Shown piece after piece: positions 1 to 9,626 of a stretch of 64,000 nt of DNA. Every line of letters begins with the position of its first letter. The stretch's first letter is position 1. Origin of the DNA: Pseudescherichia vulneris NBRC 102420 (GTDB lineage Bacteria > Pseudomonadota > Gammaproteobacteria > Enterobacterales > Enterobacteriaceae); contig NZ_BBMZ01000022.1 in NCBI RefSeq assembly GCF_000759795.1, positions 1 to 64,000 of the forward strand. Reading direction: 5' to 3'. The notes under the pieces are model-generated. The model searched no databases, had not been told where the DNA came from, and worked only from the letters and a program-made list of their open reading frames with translations. A program made the translations under genes and the position numbers.

Positions 1-6
1 AAATAC

Positions 7-480
7 CTAACTGCGTAATACCGCGCCCGCATACCCTAACTGCCGCCACGCCTCATACACCACCACCGACACTGCGTTAGACAGGTTCATGCTGCGGCTG
101 TCCGGCATCATCGGGATGCGTATCTTCTGCTCTGGCGGCAGCGCATCGAGGATTGTCGCGGGCAGGCCGCGCGTCTCGGGCCCAAACATCAGATAGTCTC
201 CCGCCTGATAGCTCACCGCGCTGTGTGCCGGTGTGCCCTTGGTGGTGAGCGCAAACAGGCGCTGCGGATTTTCCGCTGCCATAAACGCCGCGTAGTCAGC
301 GTGACGCTGCACGGCGGTGAACTCATGGTAATCCAGGCCCGCCCGGCGCAGACGCTTATCGTCCCAGGTAAAGCCCATCGGTTCGATAATATGCAGGCGG
401 AAGCCGGTATTGGCGCAAAGACGAATGATATTCCCGGTATTCGGCGGGATCTCCGGTTCAAATAAGACGATGTTCAGCAT
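7..480 (-). CDS. trmL: tRNA (cytidine(34)-2'-O)-methyltransferase TrmL
   Basis: This 157-residue SPOUT-class methyltransferase 2'-O-methylates the wobble nucleotide of tRNA-Leu isoacceptors (family knowledge from E. coli TrmL/YibK). The conserved SPOUT motifs are visible: the N-terminal NTGNIIR segment near residues 14-20, FGPETRGLP near residue 100, and the knot-forming [20 protein letters not shown] near the C-terminus, which binds S-adenosylmethionine. Length equals the E. coli protein. It is the last gene of the lldPRD-trmL gene string, 47 bp after lldD, as in E. coli. The stop codon lies at the very edge of the window but the gene is complete. Confidence 0.96.
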   Translation of the reverse strand: MLNIVLFEPEIPPNTGNIIRLCANTGFRLHIIEPMGFTWDDKRLRRAGLDYHEFTAVQRHADYAAFMAAENPQRLFALTTKGTPAHSAVSYQAGDYLMFGPETRGLPATILDALPPEQKIRIPMMPDSRSMNLSNAVSVVVYEAWRQLGYAGAVLRS

Positions 481-527
481 GGTGCCCCCTCAATAACGCG
501 GGGCAGCATAGCAGACTTACGCGTAAA

Positions 528-1712
528 TTACGCCGCGTCGCCGGTCTTCACCGGTTCAAATACCGACTCGTGCTCAACGTTCTGCACCAGCAGGTCGCGG
601 GTGATCTCCTTAATGGATTTCGCCCCGGTCAGGGTCATCGCCACGCGCATCTCTTTCTCGATCAGGTTCAGCAGGTTGGCGACGCCTGCCTGGCCGTGGG
701 TCGCCAGCGCGTAGAGGTAGGCCCTGCCCAGCAGTACGGTGTCCGCCCCAAGAGCAATCATTCGCACCACGTCGAGACCGTTACGGATCCCGCTGTCGGC
801 CAGAATAGCGATGTCGCCCTTCACCGCATCGGCAATCGCTGGCAGCGCCCGGGCGGAGGAGAGTACGCCATCCAGCTGGCGTCCGCCGTGGTTCGACACC
901 ACAATCCCGTCCGCACCAAAGCGCACCGCGTCGCGGGCATCTTCGGCATCAAGGATCCCTTTGATCACCATCGGGCCGTCCCAGAATTCGCGGATCCACT
1001 CCAGGTCCTTCCATGAGATAGAGGGATCGAAGTTGTTTGCCAGCCAGCCAATGTAATCTTCAAGCCCGGTCGGCTTACCGAGATAGGTCGAGATATTCCC
1101 CAGATCGTGCGGACGACCATGCAGGCCCACGTCCCATGCCCAGCGGGGATGGGTTACCGACTGCCAGTAGCGGCGCATGGCCGCGTTAGCACCGCTCATG
1201 CCAGAGTGCGCATCCCGGTAGCGCGCGCCCGGCGTCGGCATATCAACGGTAAACACCAGCGTCGAGCAGCCCGCCGCTTTCGCCCGCTCCAGGGCGTTGC
1301 GCATAAAGCCGCGATCGCGCAGAACGTAGAGCTGGAACCACATCGGACGCTTCAGGGTAGGAGCCACCTCTTCAATCGGGCATACCGAGACGGTGGAGAG
1401 GGTAAACGGAATACCCTTCGCATCGGCGGCGGCGGCGGCCTGCACCTCGCCCCGGCGGGCGTACATGCCGCACAGCCCTACCGGCGCAAGGGCCACCGGC
1501 ATGGAGAGCTTTTCGTTAAACAGCGTGGTCTCCAGGCTCAAATCGGCCATGTTCTTCAGCACACGCTGGCGCAGGGCCACCTGGGCGAGATCCTCTACGT
1601 TGCGGCGCAGGGTATATTCCGCGTACGCGCCGCCATCGATGTAGTGGAACAGGAAAGGGGGCAGGATGCGCTGAGCCGCTGCGCGGTAATCACTGGCTGC
1701 AGAAATAATCAT
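528..1712 (-). CDS. lldD: FMN-dependent L-lactate dehydrogenase LldD
   Basis: This 394-residue membrane-associated flavoenzyme oxidises L-lactate to pyruvate and passes electrons to the quinone pool. The alpha-hydroxyacid dehydrogenase signature [10 protein letters not shown], with the catalytic His and substrate-binding Arg, is present near residue 275. The downstream phosphate-binding stretch [19 protein letters not shown] is also intact. The start overlaps the lldR stop by 4 bp (ATGA), so translation is probably coupled. It is the third gene of lldPRD. The C-terminus (GDAA) is slightly shorter than I recall for E. coli (396 residues), with nothing missing from the barrel. Confidence 0.97.
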   Translation of the reverse strand: MIISAASDYRAAAQRILPPFLFHYIDGGAYAEYTLRRNVEDLAQVALRQRVLKNMADLSLETTLFNEKLSMPVALAPVGLCGMYARRGEVQAAAAADAKGIPFTLSTVSVCPIEEVAPTLKRPMWFQLYVLRDRGFMRNALERAKAAGCSTLVFTVDMPTPGARYRDAHSGMSGANAAMRRYWQSVTHPRWAWDVGLHGRPHDLGNISTYLGKPTGLEDYIGWLANNFDPSISWKDLEWIREFWDGPMVIKGILDAEDARDAVRFGADGIVVSNHGGRQLDGVLSSARALPAIADAVKGDIAILADSGIRNGLDVVRMIALGADTVLLGRAYLYALATHGQAGVANLLNLIEKEMRVAMTLTGAKSIKEITRDLLVQNVEHESVFEPVKTGDAA

Positions 1713-2482
1713 GCGTTGTTCTCCCTGGTAGGGTCGGGATCGCCCGGCAGGCGGGTGATGCGCGCCTGACGAGCCTGATCTTCATCGAATTGTTTAATGG
1801 TGGTATGGACAAACCCCAGATGCGCCATCATCGCCTTGCGCGCGGCCTCGGCGTCGCCGACCAGAATAGCGTCGAGCACCGCTTGGTGCTGTTCAGTAAG
1901 CTGGGCAAACACCGGTGGAACCTGATACATGCGCTGGCGGCTCTGCTTAACCGACGACTGCAGCAGATCGAAGAAGCCGCGCATGGTCTGTAACAGCACC
2001 ACGTTATGTGACGCTTCGGCGATCGCCAGATGAAAGCGCACGTCGGCCTGCGAGGCGATGTCCGGATCTGTGCTCTGGGTCGCTTCGTAGCAAACACGGA
2101 GTTTCTCTTTATCGGCATCGGTGGCGTGCATCGCCGCGTGCCAGGCGGTGCTGGCCTCAATAGCGTGGCGGGCCTCTAGAATATCGAAGCTGTAGTCGGG
2201 GTCGTGCTCCAGCAGCGTTTTCAGCGGCTGGACAATATTTTGCTCAGACCAGTCGTCGTGCTGCCAGCGCACAAAGGTGCCGCCGCCGCGACGACTCAGC
2301 AGCACCCCTTCGTTGACCAGCGTAGCCAGCGCTTCGCGCAGCGAGTTGCGCGATACGCCAAGCTGCGCGGCCAGCTGACGCTCGGCGGGCAGCTTCATGC
2401 CCGCCTCCAGCTGCTGCTCTTTTATCAGCGCCCGCACGCGAGAGGCGATCTCGTCGGGGAGGCGTTTAGGCATAACGATCAC
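1709..2482 (-). CDS. lldR: GntR/FadR-family lactate regulator LldR
   Basis: A 257-residue transcription factor that controls lldPRD in response to L-lactate. It has an N-terminal winged helix-turn-helix of about 70 residues ([28 protein letters not shown]) and a C-terminal FadR-type all-helical ligand domain (FCD). It overlaps lldP and lldD by 4 bp on each side, which marks a tightly coupled operon. Two operator-like palindromes of the LldR type lie upstream of lldP, supporting autoregulation. In E. coli the protein acts as both repressor and activator from two such sites; that dual role is inferred here. Confidence 0.95.
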   Translation of the reverse strand: MIVMPKRLPDEIASRVRALIKEQQLEAGMKLPAERQLAAQLGVSRNSLREALATLVNEGVLLSRRGGGTFVRWQHDDWSEQNIVQPLKTLLEHDPDYSFDILEARHAIEASTAWHAAMHATDADKEKLRVCYEATQSTDPDIASQADVRFHLAIAEASHNVVLLQTMRGFFDLLQSSVKQSRQRMYQVPPVFAQLTEQHQAVLDAILVGDAEAARKAMMAHLGFVHTTIKQFDEDQARQARITRLPGDPDPTRENNA

Positions 2483-4134
2483 GGGATCATCCAGGTTAAG
2501 ACGTAGGCCTGTAGGGTGGTAATAATCCCCACCATGCAGGTGAAAATCAGGCTGTGCTTCACGGTAAAGCGGAACAGATCCGACTCTTTACCCACCAGCC
2601 CCACCGCCGCACAGGCAATGGCGATGGACTGCGGAGAGATCATTTTCCCGGTCACGCCACCGGTGGTGTTGGCCGCAACCAGCAGCACGTCCGAGACGCC
2701 AATCTGCTGCGCGGCGGTCGCCTGCAGGGCAGCGAACAGGGCGTTCGATGAGGTATCGGAGCCGGTAAGGAACACGCCCAGCCAGCCGAGGAACGGCGAG
2801 AAGAAGGTAAAGGCGTGTCCGGTATGGGCTAACGCCAGCGCCAGCGTCGAGGAGAGGCCGGAGTAGTTAGAGATAAAGGCGAAGGCCAGCACCATGCCGA
2901 TAGAGTAGATAGGCAGGGCCAGCTCCTTCAGCGTGAGGGCGAAGGTCTGCACCGCCGCCGCGGGCTTCATACGCAGCCAGACAATCGAGAGCAGGGCGGC
3001 AAACAGGATCGCTGTACCGGTGGCCGAGAACCAGTCGAACTTATAGACCGCCGCATAGGGCGTTGCCGCGTTAACCACCGGCGGCATGCGGGCCACCAGC
3101 TTATCCAGGTACGGGACCGAAATGTTGATCACCATATCGTACAGCGCCCCGCCTGGTGCAAACAGGGCTTTGAACGGCGGTACGCTCCACAGCGTTACCG
3201 TGGCGGTAAGGAACAGGAAGGGCGACCACGCCTTGATAATCTGGCCCGCGCTGTAGCGGGTGCGCGCCAGGCTCTCATCGACCTGAGAAGCACCTATATC
3301 ACCGAAGCGGAAGATGCGCACCGGCTGCCAGCGTTTCAGGAACAGCGTCAGACAGACCAGCGACACCAGCGAAGAGATGATATCTGGCAGCTCAGGACCG
3401 ATAAAGTTAGAGCTCAGGTACTGGGCGATGGCGAAGGAGCCACCCGCCACCATCACCGCCGGCCAGGTCTCTTTAATGCCGCGCCAGCCGTCCATAATCG
3501 CCATGATCCAGAACAGCACGATGATGGTTAAAAACGGCAGCTGACGACCCACCATCTGGCCGATCTCGAAGCTGTCCAGGCCCGTGACCTGTCCAGCCAC
3601 CAGAATCGGAATGCCCATCGCGCCGAAAGCGACCGGTGCGGTATTGACGATTAGGCACAGCCCGGCGGCATACAGCGGATTAAAGCCCAGCCCCACCAGC
3701 AGCGCAGCGGTGATCGCCACCGGCGCGCCAAAGCCCGCCGCCCCTTCAAGAAACGCGCCAAAGGAGAATCCAACAATCAGCATCTGTAGGCGCTGGTCCG
3801 GCGTAATAGAGAGAATGGACGAGCGGATAATGTCGAACTGCCCGGTCTTGACCGAGATTTTGTAGACGAACACCGCGGCAATAATGATCCACGCAATCGG
3901 CCATAGGCCGTAGAAGAAGCCGTACACCACCGATGCCATGGCGCGATCAACCGGCATTTTGTAGAAGAAGAGCGCTACCAGCAGGGCGATGGCGACAGTG
4001 TATGTCGCGGCAAGGTAGCCCTTTAGCTTGAGCTTAATCAGCGCGAAGAAGAAGAACAGGATCGGCAGAGATGCGATTAGGCTCGACAGCCAGATATTGC
4101 CGGCCGGATCGTAGTTTTGTTGCCACAGGCTCAT
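2479..4134 (-). CDS. lldP: L-lactate permease LldP
   Basis: A 551-residue polytopic inner-membrane transporter of the lactate permease (LctP) family, importing L-lactate (also D-lactate and glycolate in E. coli) with protons. Many hydrophobic helices are visible, together with family motifs [26 protein letters not shown] near residue 130 and the C-terminal [19 protein letters not shown] segment. Length is the same as the E. coli protein. It is first in the operon, with a good AGGAG ribosome-binding site 7 bases before the ATG, and follows a 310-bp regulatory region with two LldR-type operators. Confidence 0.97.
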   Translation of the reverse strand: MSLWQQNYDPAGNIWLSSLIASLPILFFFFALIKLKLKGYLAATYTVAIALLVALFFYKMPVDRAMASVVYGFFYGLWPIAWIIIAAVFVYKISVKTGQFDIIRSSILSITPDQRLQMLIVGFSFGAFLEGAAGFGAPVAITAALLVGLGFNPLYAAGLCLIVNTAPVAFGAMGIPILVAGQVTGLDSFEIGQMVGRQLPFLTIIVLFWIMAIMDGWRGIKETWPAVMVAGGSFAIAQYLSSNFIGPELPDIISSLVSLVCLTLFLKRWQPVRIFRFGDIGASQVDESLARTRYSAGQIIKAWSPFLFLTATVTLWSVPPFKALFAPGGALYDMVINISVPYLDKLVARMPPVVNAATPYAAVYKFDWFSATGTAILFAALLSIVWLRMKPAAAVQTFALTLKELALPIYSIGMVLAFAFISNYSGLSSTLALALAHTGHAFTFFSPFLGWLGVFLTGSDTSSNALFAALQATAAQQIGVSDVLLVAANTTGGVTGKMISPQSIAIACAAVGLVGKESDLFRFTVKHSLIFTCMVGIITTLQAYVLTWMIP

Positions 4135-4211
4135 TGCAGGTCTCCTGGGGACCTAGCTGGCCGATCGGCGGTGAGTCTGCGCTCATCTCTGCGTCACGGT
4201 CAGTGTAAAAG

Positions 4212-4225
4212 TGGTCCAGCCAATT
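4212..4225 (-). promoter_or_regulatory. LldR operator O2-like site (promoter-proximal)
   Basis: Read on the minus strand this is AATTGGCTGGACCA, an imperfect copy of the ATTGGT-N3-ACCAAT palindrome found 124 bp further upstream. It sits 78 bp before the lldP start codon. A pair of such sites, one upstream of the promoter and one just after the transcription start, is the known arrangement for E. coli lldPRD. The assignment is from motif and position only. Confidence 0.6.
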
Positions 4226-4335
4226 GGGTTGTGTAGGGTTTATGACAACAAATGGTTAACCAGATGTTATGTTTCAGCAATGAGTTTGTAAGTGGAAATC
4301 GTGGAAATGTGAAGTGTAGGGCGGTTGGTCTAAGG

Positions 4336-4350
4336 ATTGGTAGGACCAAT
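4336..4350. promoter_or_regulatory. LldR operator O1-like site (distal)
   Basis: Perfect palindrome ATTGGT-AGG-ACCAAT, matching the AATTGGnnnnnCCAATT type of site bound by LldR/PdhR-like GntR regulators. It lies about 200 bp upstream of lldP and about 124 bp from the second site at 4212-4225. The spacing is close to that of the two E. coli LldR operators. Confidence 0.7.
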
Positions 4351-4445
4351 TTGGAGAGCTGAGGCCGGGTTGATTAACCTGCTGCCCTATTGCTGCTGAG
4401 TTTGTTATGCAGACGAATAATGCCCTTGCTCATAGGAAATCCCTT

Positions 4446-5438
4446 TCAGTAGTAATAGAAGTAATCAGTCCAGGTTTTTCGTCGAGAGGGCATTTCCCGA
4501 ACATTAGTTGCTGGGGGATTCCCTTTTTGCTTTTTTAAGCGATCTTTGGTCAGTTTTCTGAGATCAATACGTTGCGGATCAGCAAACCCTAATGTGGTAA
4601 AAATATTTTCAGCAAGGAGAATTACAGCCCCTGGTTGCTTTATTGTTTTCCATGCAGCACGACAAAAAGCCAAAAATAACATCCCGGCCCAAATCGCGGC
4701 ACAAAAAGCGATAAACTCTGGGTCCATGCCTTTAAAGGCAAATACGATTAGAATGATCAAAAATATGCTTGAGATCATCGGCATTCCATATATCAAAGCA
4801 AACCGAATATCGGCTTTTCGCCCACGACAACAACGAGGGGTCATAGATAAGGTCCGTAGCTCCGGCAGCATGATGGCGTACACCACATAGTGATCACCTT
4901 GTCCCATTACAGCCATTTCAATGAAATCACCAGGTTGAGCATTTGTTTTTCCCAGCCACCCATGAAAAGGAATGCCGTTAATCTTGCCACGAACAAAATC
5001 ACAGGCATCATCCTTCCGAATTTTGCTTTGCCCCGTGACAACTGAACCAGCAGCATTTCCTGTTACCGCAAGTAAGAGGCTACCCACCTGCTCACTTGCT
5101 TCCTGTTTAGCAAATCCTTGAGGGTCATATTCGCGATCGGTGAAATAGCCAATCACTTTCTGCACGCTAAACTCTTCCAGCATTCCACTGACCTTGAACA
5201 ATGGCTGGCGAGGTGGTAGCTCTGGCGGTGGTGGTTCCGTTGCCAGAATTGCGTTCAACTGAGTTATCTCAGCAAGCGCTTGCTCGTTCTCCCGTTCAAG
5301 TTTTAGAGGATCACATTCGTCAGGATGCTCAACCGCCCATTTGTTGTTAACTTCAATGATTGTTTCGCAATGGCTTTTCTTACGCCTGATTTCATCAAAC
5401 GCAATAAACTCTCCCGAAAATTTCCTGTCCTTTGTCAT
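4446..5438 (-). CDS. T6SS effector-associated membrane protein, candidate immunity or accessory protein
   Basis: A 330-residue protein with no recognised enzymatic motif. The first 210 residues are soluble, with a charged coiled-coil-prone start and a proline-rich PPPPELPPRQP stretch near residue 70. Two adjacent membrane helices follow (about residues 210-263), then a basic, polar tail ending in YFYYY. Its ATG overlaps the stop of the VasX-like effector gene by 4 bp, so the two are co-translated. Family annotations I recall call such proteins 'putative type VI secretion system effector'. By analogy with the VasX partner TsiV2, a membrane protein encoded beside its toxin, an immunity role is an inference. 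Its base composition is more AT-rich than the flanking lld genes. Confidence 0.6.
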   Translation of the reverse strand: MTKDRKFSGEFIAFDEIRRKKSHCETIIEVNNKWAVEHPDECDPLKLERENEQALAEITQLNAILATEPPPPELPPRQPLFKVSGMLEEFSVQKVIGYFTDREYDPQGFAKQEASEQVGSLLLAVTGNAAGSVVTGQSKIRKDDACDFVRGKINGIPFHGWLGKTNAQPGDFIEMAVMGQGDHYVVYAIMLPELRTLSMTPRCCRGRKADIRFALIYGMPMISSIFLIILIVFAFKGMDPEFIAFCAAIWAGMLFLAFCRAAWKTIKQPGAVILLAENIFTTLGFADPQRIDLRKLTKDRLKKQKGNPPATNVREMPSRRKTWTDYFYYY

Positions 5439-8095
5439 AACACAGCCCCCAGTGCTTTTTGATATTCTTCTTGCTGGTTGTCATACTCCTTGTCACGAGG
5501 CTTTTTGGGGCCCAGTTGCCAGGTGCTCTTCAGTTTGTCATCAGGCTCCAGTCCGAATACGCCTTCCCGACACCATTTCTGCAAATCGTTGCCAAAGTAG
5601 TAAGTGATGAGTTGTTCGATTAGGAACATTCCAATCATGACTTCCCAACTGGCAAGGAAACCAACGATTCTTGCAACTGTAGCCTCGGCAAGAGCATCAG
5701 TCATAGCTCCCAAAACGGCACCATTCAGTGATGGAATCTTCGCCAAAACTTCCAGAAGCCCTCCTAACGACTTCAGTGCAACACCAGCATCAACTCCAAC
5801 TTTCCCAACGTTAAGTCCAACAAAAACCCATCGTCTATGGTCGGAATTCCATTCAGAGGAAAGATCTCCCGAATCCAGAACCAGATTAACCACCGCTGCA
5901 GCCGTCCCGGCACTTGTCCCCACAAACTTCACGCTTGTGGGTCCGGCTCCATTCCGAATTCCGTTTTTAACTGCCGGTTCAATAATCTCCGTGGCTGTGC
6001 TGAGTGTCCCAAGGAAAGCAGACGCTATCTGCGCATGGCTTTTCGAATCCCCTTTGCTCTCCTGTAGCTGATTTTTGAATTCCAGCCCGTTAAAGAACAA
6101 TGCCAGCAACTTGATTCGTGCCCCTTTCAGGGCACTTTCGCCTTCAGCACCCTGGGCAAATTTGTCAAAATCACTCTGATAGCGGCTTCTAAGTTTCCGC
6201 CGTTCAGCCGCTCCCGAATACTTCATATCCTCCAGGAGCTGTCTTCTGAACGCATCGCCATCCTGTATCTGCCCGACAGAAAGCTGCACCGCATTGTCAA
6301 ACGACACACCGGACACCACCTGAAACAATGATTTCGTCAGCAGCTCGTTCATCCCGTCCAGGCTTTTACTCAGGCGGGTGAAATTAAAGAAGCGGTCGCC
6401 AAACGTGCTCAGGCGACGGTCGCAGTACAGCATCATCCGCGAAAACGAGGAGGACGGCGTGGCAGGTCTTTCCAGCAGTTCATTAGCCTTGTCGTAGGCT
6501 TCCGTCAGTTTTCCTGCCAGCGGCGCAACTGCCGCCAGAAATGACGCTTCATCTGCTTTCTCTGTTTTGCCGTGGCTCTTCGCCAGACTTTCCAGATAAA
6601 CAGTCATCTCAGCTATCACATCGGGGTTATTGAGCAGCAGCGAGCGCCAGACCAGGTTGCTCTCGGATTTCGCGGAGTACTGGTTTATCAGGCTGTCCAG
6701 CCACTGTGCACCGGTATCGGTCAGGTTCAGCGAGGCCAGCGCGTAATCCACAGTTTCGCGATAGCTCAGGTTGTCTTCCACACTCGTGGAGTAAAAATCC
6801 TGGCTGCAGGTGATAAACGAAGCAGACTCAAGCCAGGCTATACGCAGGCTGTGCAGGGCTTCCATCCGGGTGGCAATGACCTGACAAAACTGTTCATAGC
6901 AGGCGTTGAAGGCATTTATCTTGTCGTGATTCAGTCCTGCATCATATTTTGCCCAGCTGGTCGCCAGTGTCTCATTACCCGCCTGTTCTGATGACAATTG
7001 TGCCCGTCGCAGCAGGTCATTCAGTACCAGCTGACGCTGCGCGTCGGCTCCCGGAACGACGTCTGCGCCGGAGACCTTATCCATGCCGTAATTTACAGTG
7101 CTGCTGAAGGCATCCAGCGTGTGCTTTTCTGCCAGTGCTTTTTCCATCTGCCGGATTTGATTACGGGCACCAGCCAGTAACTGCATGCTCATAAACTCAA
7201 TCGACAGCTCATCCAGCCAGCCCGCGTGCAGGGCGGTCATATCATCACTGAATCCCGCCAGTTCATGGGCTATACCCGATGCATCCTCCAGCGCCACCAC
7301 CAGCTGGGTAATCGGTTTGTCGTAGCGGTTAACTCCGGTGCCCTGTTTCTGCATCGCGTCTATTGTCCGCTCCGCCTGCTCACAGCGGCGTCGGCTCCAC
7401 GGGGTCAGGGTCCCCTGCACCCGTACCGCGCCCTCGTCAAAATAAAACCACGGGGCACAACTCTCTGTACGACTGATGCGCCGCACCGGCGGGTTATACG
7501 GCAGCGTCAGCACCGGACAGGCAGGGCCGGGCATCATGTAGTCGGCTATGTCATTCAGTACCTCAACGCTCGCCTGTGCAACACGCTGTTCGTTAGCGGG
7601 GGTGGTCCACTGCCAGTACTCCACGCACTGCATCCGTTTCCTGCGGGCGTTCGCATCAGAAGCGTAGCGATCCAGCGTACCGGTCCGCCATTTGGCCGGG
7701 GTGAATGCAATCCAGCAGTTGCCTTTCAGCGCTGCCGTGCTGAGGATGAGCATTTCCAGACTGGTCGGGTTATGGCACGGCATGGTGCAGTCTGATTTTT
7801 TCTGCGGCTGCGCATACGCCGCTGTGGGCTGTTTCCACAGGCTGCCGTCCTCCGCCACCGACCAGCCTTCCCACTGACGGTTACTTTCGTAATACACATA
7901 CACAAAGCCCTGACGCAGGGCGCGCAGCAGGTAGTCATAGCCGTCCCCTTCCGGAAACGGCGTGTCCGGTTTCGCCCAGGCCGGCACGCTGGCCGACAGC
8001 CCGGCAGGCACTACGGCATAACGCACCGGCAGTATTGCCGGGCCGGATATCTGGCAGTGCGGACAGGGTTTCGGCCCCAGAGGGGATGTATTCAT
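5435..8095 (-). CDS. VasX/BTH_I2691-family T6SS effector (putative membrane-damaging toxin)
   Basis: An 886-residue protein whose N-terminus carries the hallmark of the VasX N-terminal (BTH_I2691) family: a CPHC pair followed by GPAILPVRYAVVP and, further on, a YLLRALRQGFVYVYYE segment near residues 55-70. Members are large T6SS-delivered effectors that act on membranes (VasX of Vibrio cholerae is pore-forming). The middle is helical and charged. The C-terminal 200 residues contain several hydrophobic stretches, the clearest around residues 790-835 (AVLGAMTDALAEATVARIVG, then WEVMIGMFLIEQLITYYF). A ribosome-binding site (AAGGAAA) precedes the ATG. No VgrG, PAAR or sheath genes are nearby, so delivery must depend on apparatus encoded elsewhere. 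E. coli K-12 has no gene pair at this position between yibL and lldP. Confidence 0.75.
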   Translation of the reverse strand: MNTSPLGPKPCPHCQISGPAILPVRYAVVPAGLSASVPAWAKPDTPFPEGDGYDYLLRALRQGFVYVYYESNRQWEGWSVAEDGSLWKQPTAAYAQPQKKSDCTMPCHNPTSLEMLILSTAALKGNCWIAFTPAKWRTGTLDRYASDANARRKRMQCVEYWQWTTPANEQRVAQASVEVLNDIADYMMPGPACPVLTLPYNPPVRRISRTESCAPWFYFDEGAVRVQGTLTPWSRRRCEQAERTIDAMQKQGTGVNRYDKPITQLVVALEDASGIAHELAGFSDDMTALHAGWLDELSIEFMSMQLLAGARNQIRQMEKALAEKHTLDAFSSTVNYGMDKVSGADVVPGADAQRQLVLNDLLRRAQLSSEQAGNETLATSWAKYDAGLNHDKINAFNACYEQFCQVIATRMEALHSLRIAWLESASFITCSQDFYSTSVEDNLSYRETVDYALASLNLTDTGAQWLDSLINQYSAKSESNLVWRSLLLNNPDVIAEMTVYLESLAKSHGKTEKADEASFLAAVAPLAGKLTEAYDKANELLERPATPSSSFSRMMLYCDRRLSTFGDRFFNFTRLSKSLDGMNELLTKSLFQVVSGVSFDNAVQLSVGQIQDGDAFRRQLLEDMKYSGAAERRKLRSRYQSDFDKFAQGAEGESALKGARIKLLALFFNGLEFKNQLQESKGDSKSHAQIASAFLGTLSTATEIIEPAVKNGIRNGAGPTSVKFVGTSAGTAAAVVNLVLDSGDLSSEWNSDHRRWVFVGLNVGKVGVDAGVALKSLGGLLEVLAKIPSLNGAVLGAMTDALAEATVARIVGFLASWEVMIGMFLIEQLITYYFGNDLQKWCREGVFGLEPDDKLKSTWQLGPKKPRDKEYDNQQEEYQKALGAVL

Positions 8096-8611
8096 CTGCG
8101 TTTCCTTGCTGCAGTTTTATTATAGGTATACATGTCATGGCCGATAACCCACCGGGTTGTATTTCCTGAAAAACCTTGGTCTGGCATTAACAGGTGCAGG
8201 AAATATGATTAATTCTTTCGCCGGGTTCTTTTTACATGTTCTCTGTATTAATAGCTCATTATGTGGAAGCATAATTTCCGTGAGAGCTTATGCTTGTTTA
8301 AAAAAAGATCAACACAATAAAGTGTAATAAAATTTAATAGTGAATTGGTTTTTTGTGTTTTGCGATGCGTTATGACGTGAAATGAGCACCTGTTAAAAGG
8401 ATAGATGTGCGGCGAAACCGCAAAGCTGACTATTTATTATTGCTGGCAGAAATGATTTATACTTTAATCAATCATAATTAGTAATGTATTTCTGAATATT
8501 AAAAACACGGTCTGAATAAGGGGAAATATGCTTATTCTCGCAAAAATAAGCACGCATTGGTGTTGCGAAAAGCGGTATTGCCGGGCAGGCGTAGCGCCAC
8601 CCGGCAAAAAA
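8096..8611. other. AT-rich intergenic region upstream of the VasX-like gene
   Basis: About 515 bp without a convincing gene, markedly more AT-rich than the surroundings. It must hold the promoter for the effector pair (minus strand), but I see no confident -35/-10 pair. It contains small inverted repeats: TGCGG-cgaaa-CCGCA near 8407, and GCTTATT/AATAAGC at 8530-8551, which could end yibL transcription. A REP unit lies at 8578-8607. Confidence 0.5.
8578..8607. repeat. REP palindrome after yibL
   Basis: TTGCCGGG ... CCCGGCAA inverted repeat with the GGCGTAGCGCCA core typical of enterobacterial REP/BIME elements, placed just 3' of yibL. Confidence 0.8.
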
Positions 8612-8974
8612 TCAGAACTCGGTCTTCGCGAAGCCGGTCATCTCTTTCAGGCCCATCTCGCGGCCCAGGGCGGTCATCGGGTGCACTACCACCAGCCCGC
8701 GTGCGCTCTTCTTCAGCTTGCCCATATCGGCCTGCTCTTTTTTAGTAATCGCTCGACGGAAAGGCAGATCCATCAGCTTCTGCGCCTCTTTGCTCAGCTT
8801 CTGACCATGCACTTCGCGCAGGCGAGTAATCTCCGCTTCCAGCGTCTCTTTCTCTTTTTCCAGCTCGGCGTACTTGTCGGCAGACTCAACCAGTGACAGG
8901 GCAGCCTGCTGGTGGCGGATAGCATCAAGGCGGTCGCTCAGGCGTTTAATTTCGTTCTTTTCGATTTCTTTCAT
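8612..8974 (-). CDS. yibL: YibL, DUF2810 ribosome-associated protein
   Basis: A 120-residue protein closely matching E. coli YibL in length and sequence. The N-terminal half is a charged, heptad-like helix (about residues 1-60) predicted to form a coiled coil. The C-terminal half is conserved and basic and ends in [17 protein letters not shown]. In E. coli it is a ribosome-associated protein of unknown role. It follows mtlR by 58 bp on the same strand, as in E. coli. Confidence 0.93.
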   Translation of the reverse strand: MKEIEKNEIKRLSDRLDAIRHQQAALSLVESADKYAELEKEKETLEAEITRLREVHGQKLSKEAQKLMDLPFRRAITKKEQADMGKLKKSARGLVVVHPMTALGREMGLKEMTGFAKTEF

Positions 8975-9032
8975 AACGGATGACTCTAAAAACAGGGGAA
9001 TTACTGCAAAGGATACACTAATGTGCGCAACG

Positions 9033-9626
9033 TTACTTCTGAAAGGCTTTTTTCAGGCTGATGCGTGAGATCAGCCCGGTCAGGGAGAGAACCATGGTCG
9101 AGCGCACCACCTGCTGGTAACGCTGTCTCTGCATGGCGTAGAGGTCGGCGTCGCTGGTATCAAACTGGGGCTCGGGGGGCAGGGCAGAGACGCAGTGCAG
9201 CTCGCCAAAGGGGCCGAGGATCTCATCATCGGTAAACCCGTACTCGTTGCCGTCGTGGTTCAGCTCTTCGCGCAGGGCCATCAGCAGCTCCGCGTCCTCA
9301 TACTCGTGACGACTAATCACGCCGAGGCCGTAGATCAGCTTTAAGCGCACGGAGAGATCGCCCAGCGGGCCATCGCCCTCCAGCAGCGGCTCCACAGCGT
9401 ATTTCACCGCATAGTCGTCTTTGCGGAACACCTGAAGTACCAGAATATTCACCGCTTCCGTGAGTAGCTCAACGGCGGCGATGAGGAAACTTCGGACGGT
9501 TTTGCCAGCATTCAGACGCTCAAGCACACGGTTTTCAAAGGCCTGGGTTTCTTCCATTATTGCCTGCATATCCGACAATCTTATATTCGGGCGCGGAGGA
9601 TCGCTCCGCGCCGGGTAGGGCATCAT
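9033..9626 (-). CDS. mtlR: Mannitol operon repressor MtlR
   Basis: A 197-residue all-helical regulator of the MtlR/FumE family that represses the mannitol operon in E. coli; it has no classical helix-turn-helix. The conserved core ([58 protein letters not shown]) is intact. Only the first 15 residues diverge from my memory of E. coli MtlR. Its start overlaps the mtlD stop by 4 bp, so it is translated as the third gene of mtlADR. The N-terminal ATG is doubled (MM), leaving a one-residue ambiguity. Confidence 0.95.
   Translation of the reverse strand: MMPYPARSDPPRPNIRLSDMQAIMEETQAFENRVLERLNAGKTVRSFLIAAVELLTEAVNILVLQVFRKDDYAVKYAVEPLLEGDGPLGDLSVRLKLIYGLGVISRHEYEDAELLMALREELNHDGNEYGFTDDEILGPFGELHCVSALPPEPQFDTSDADLYAMQRQRYQQVVRSTMVLSLTGLISRISLKKAFQK

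Noticed and set aside
8528-8896. A plus-strand 122-codon open frame near the REP
   Set aside because: It runs through a REP palindrome and antisense to yibL; no ribosome-binding site or protein family.
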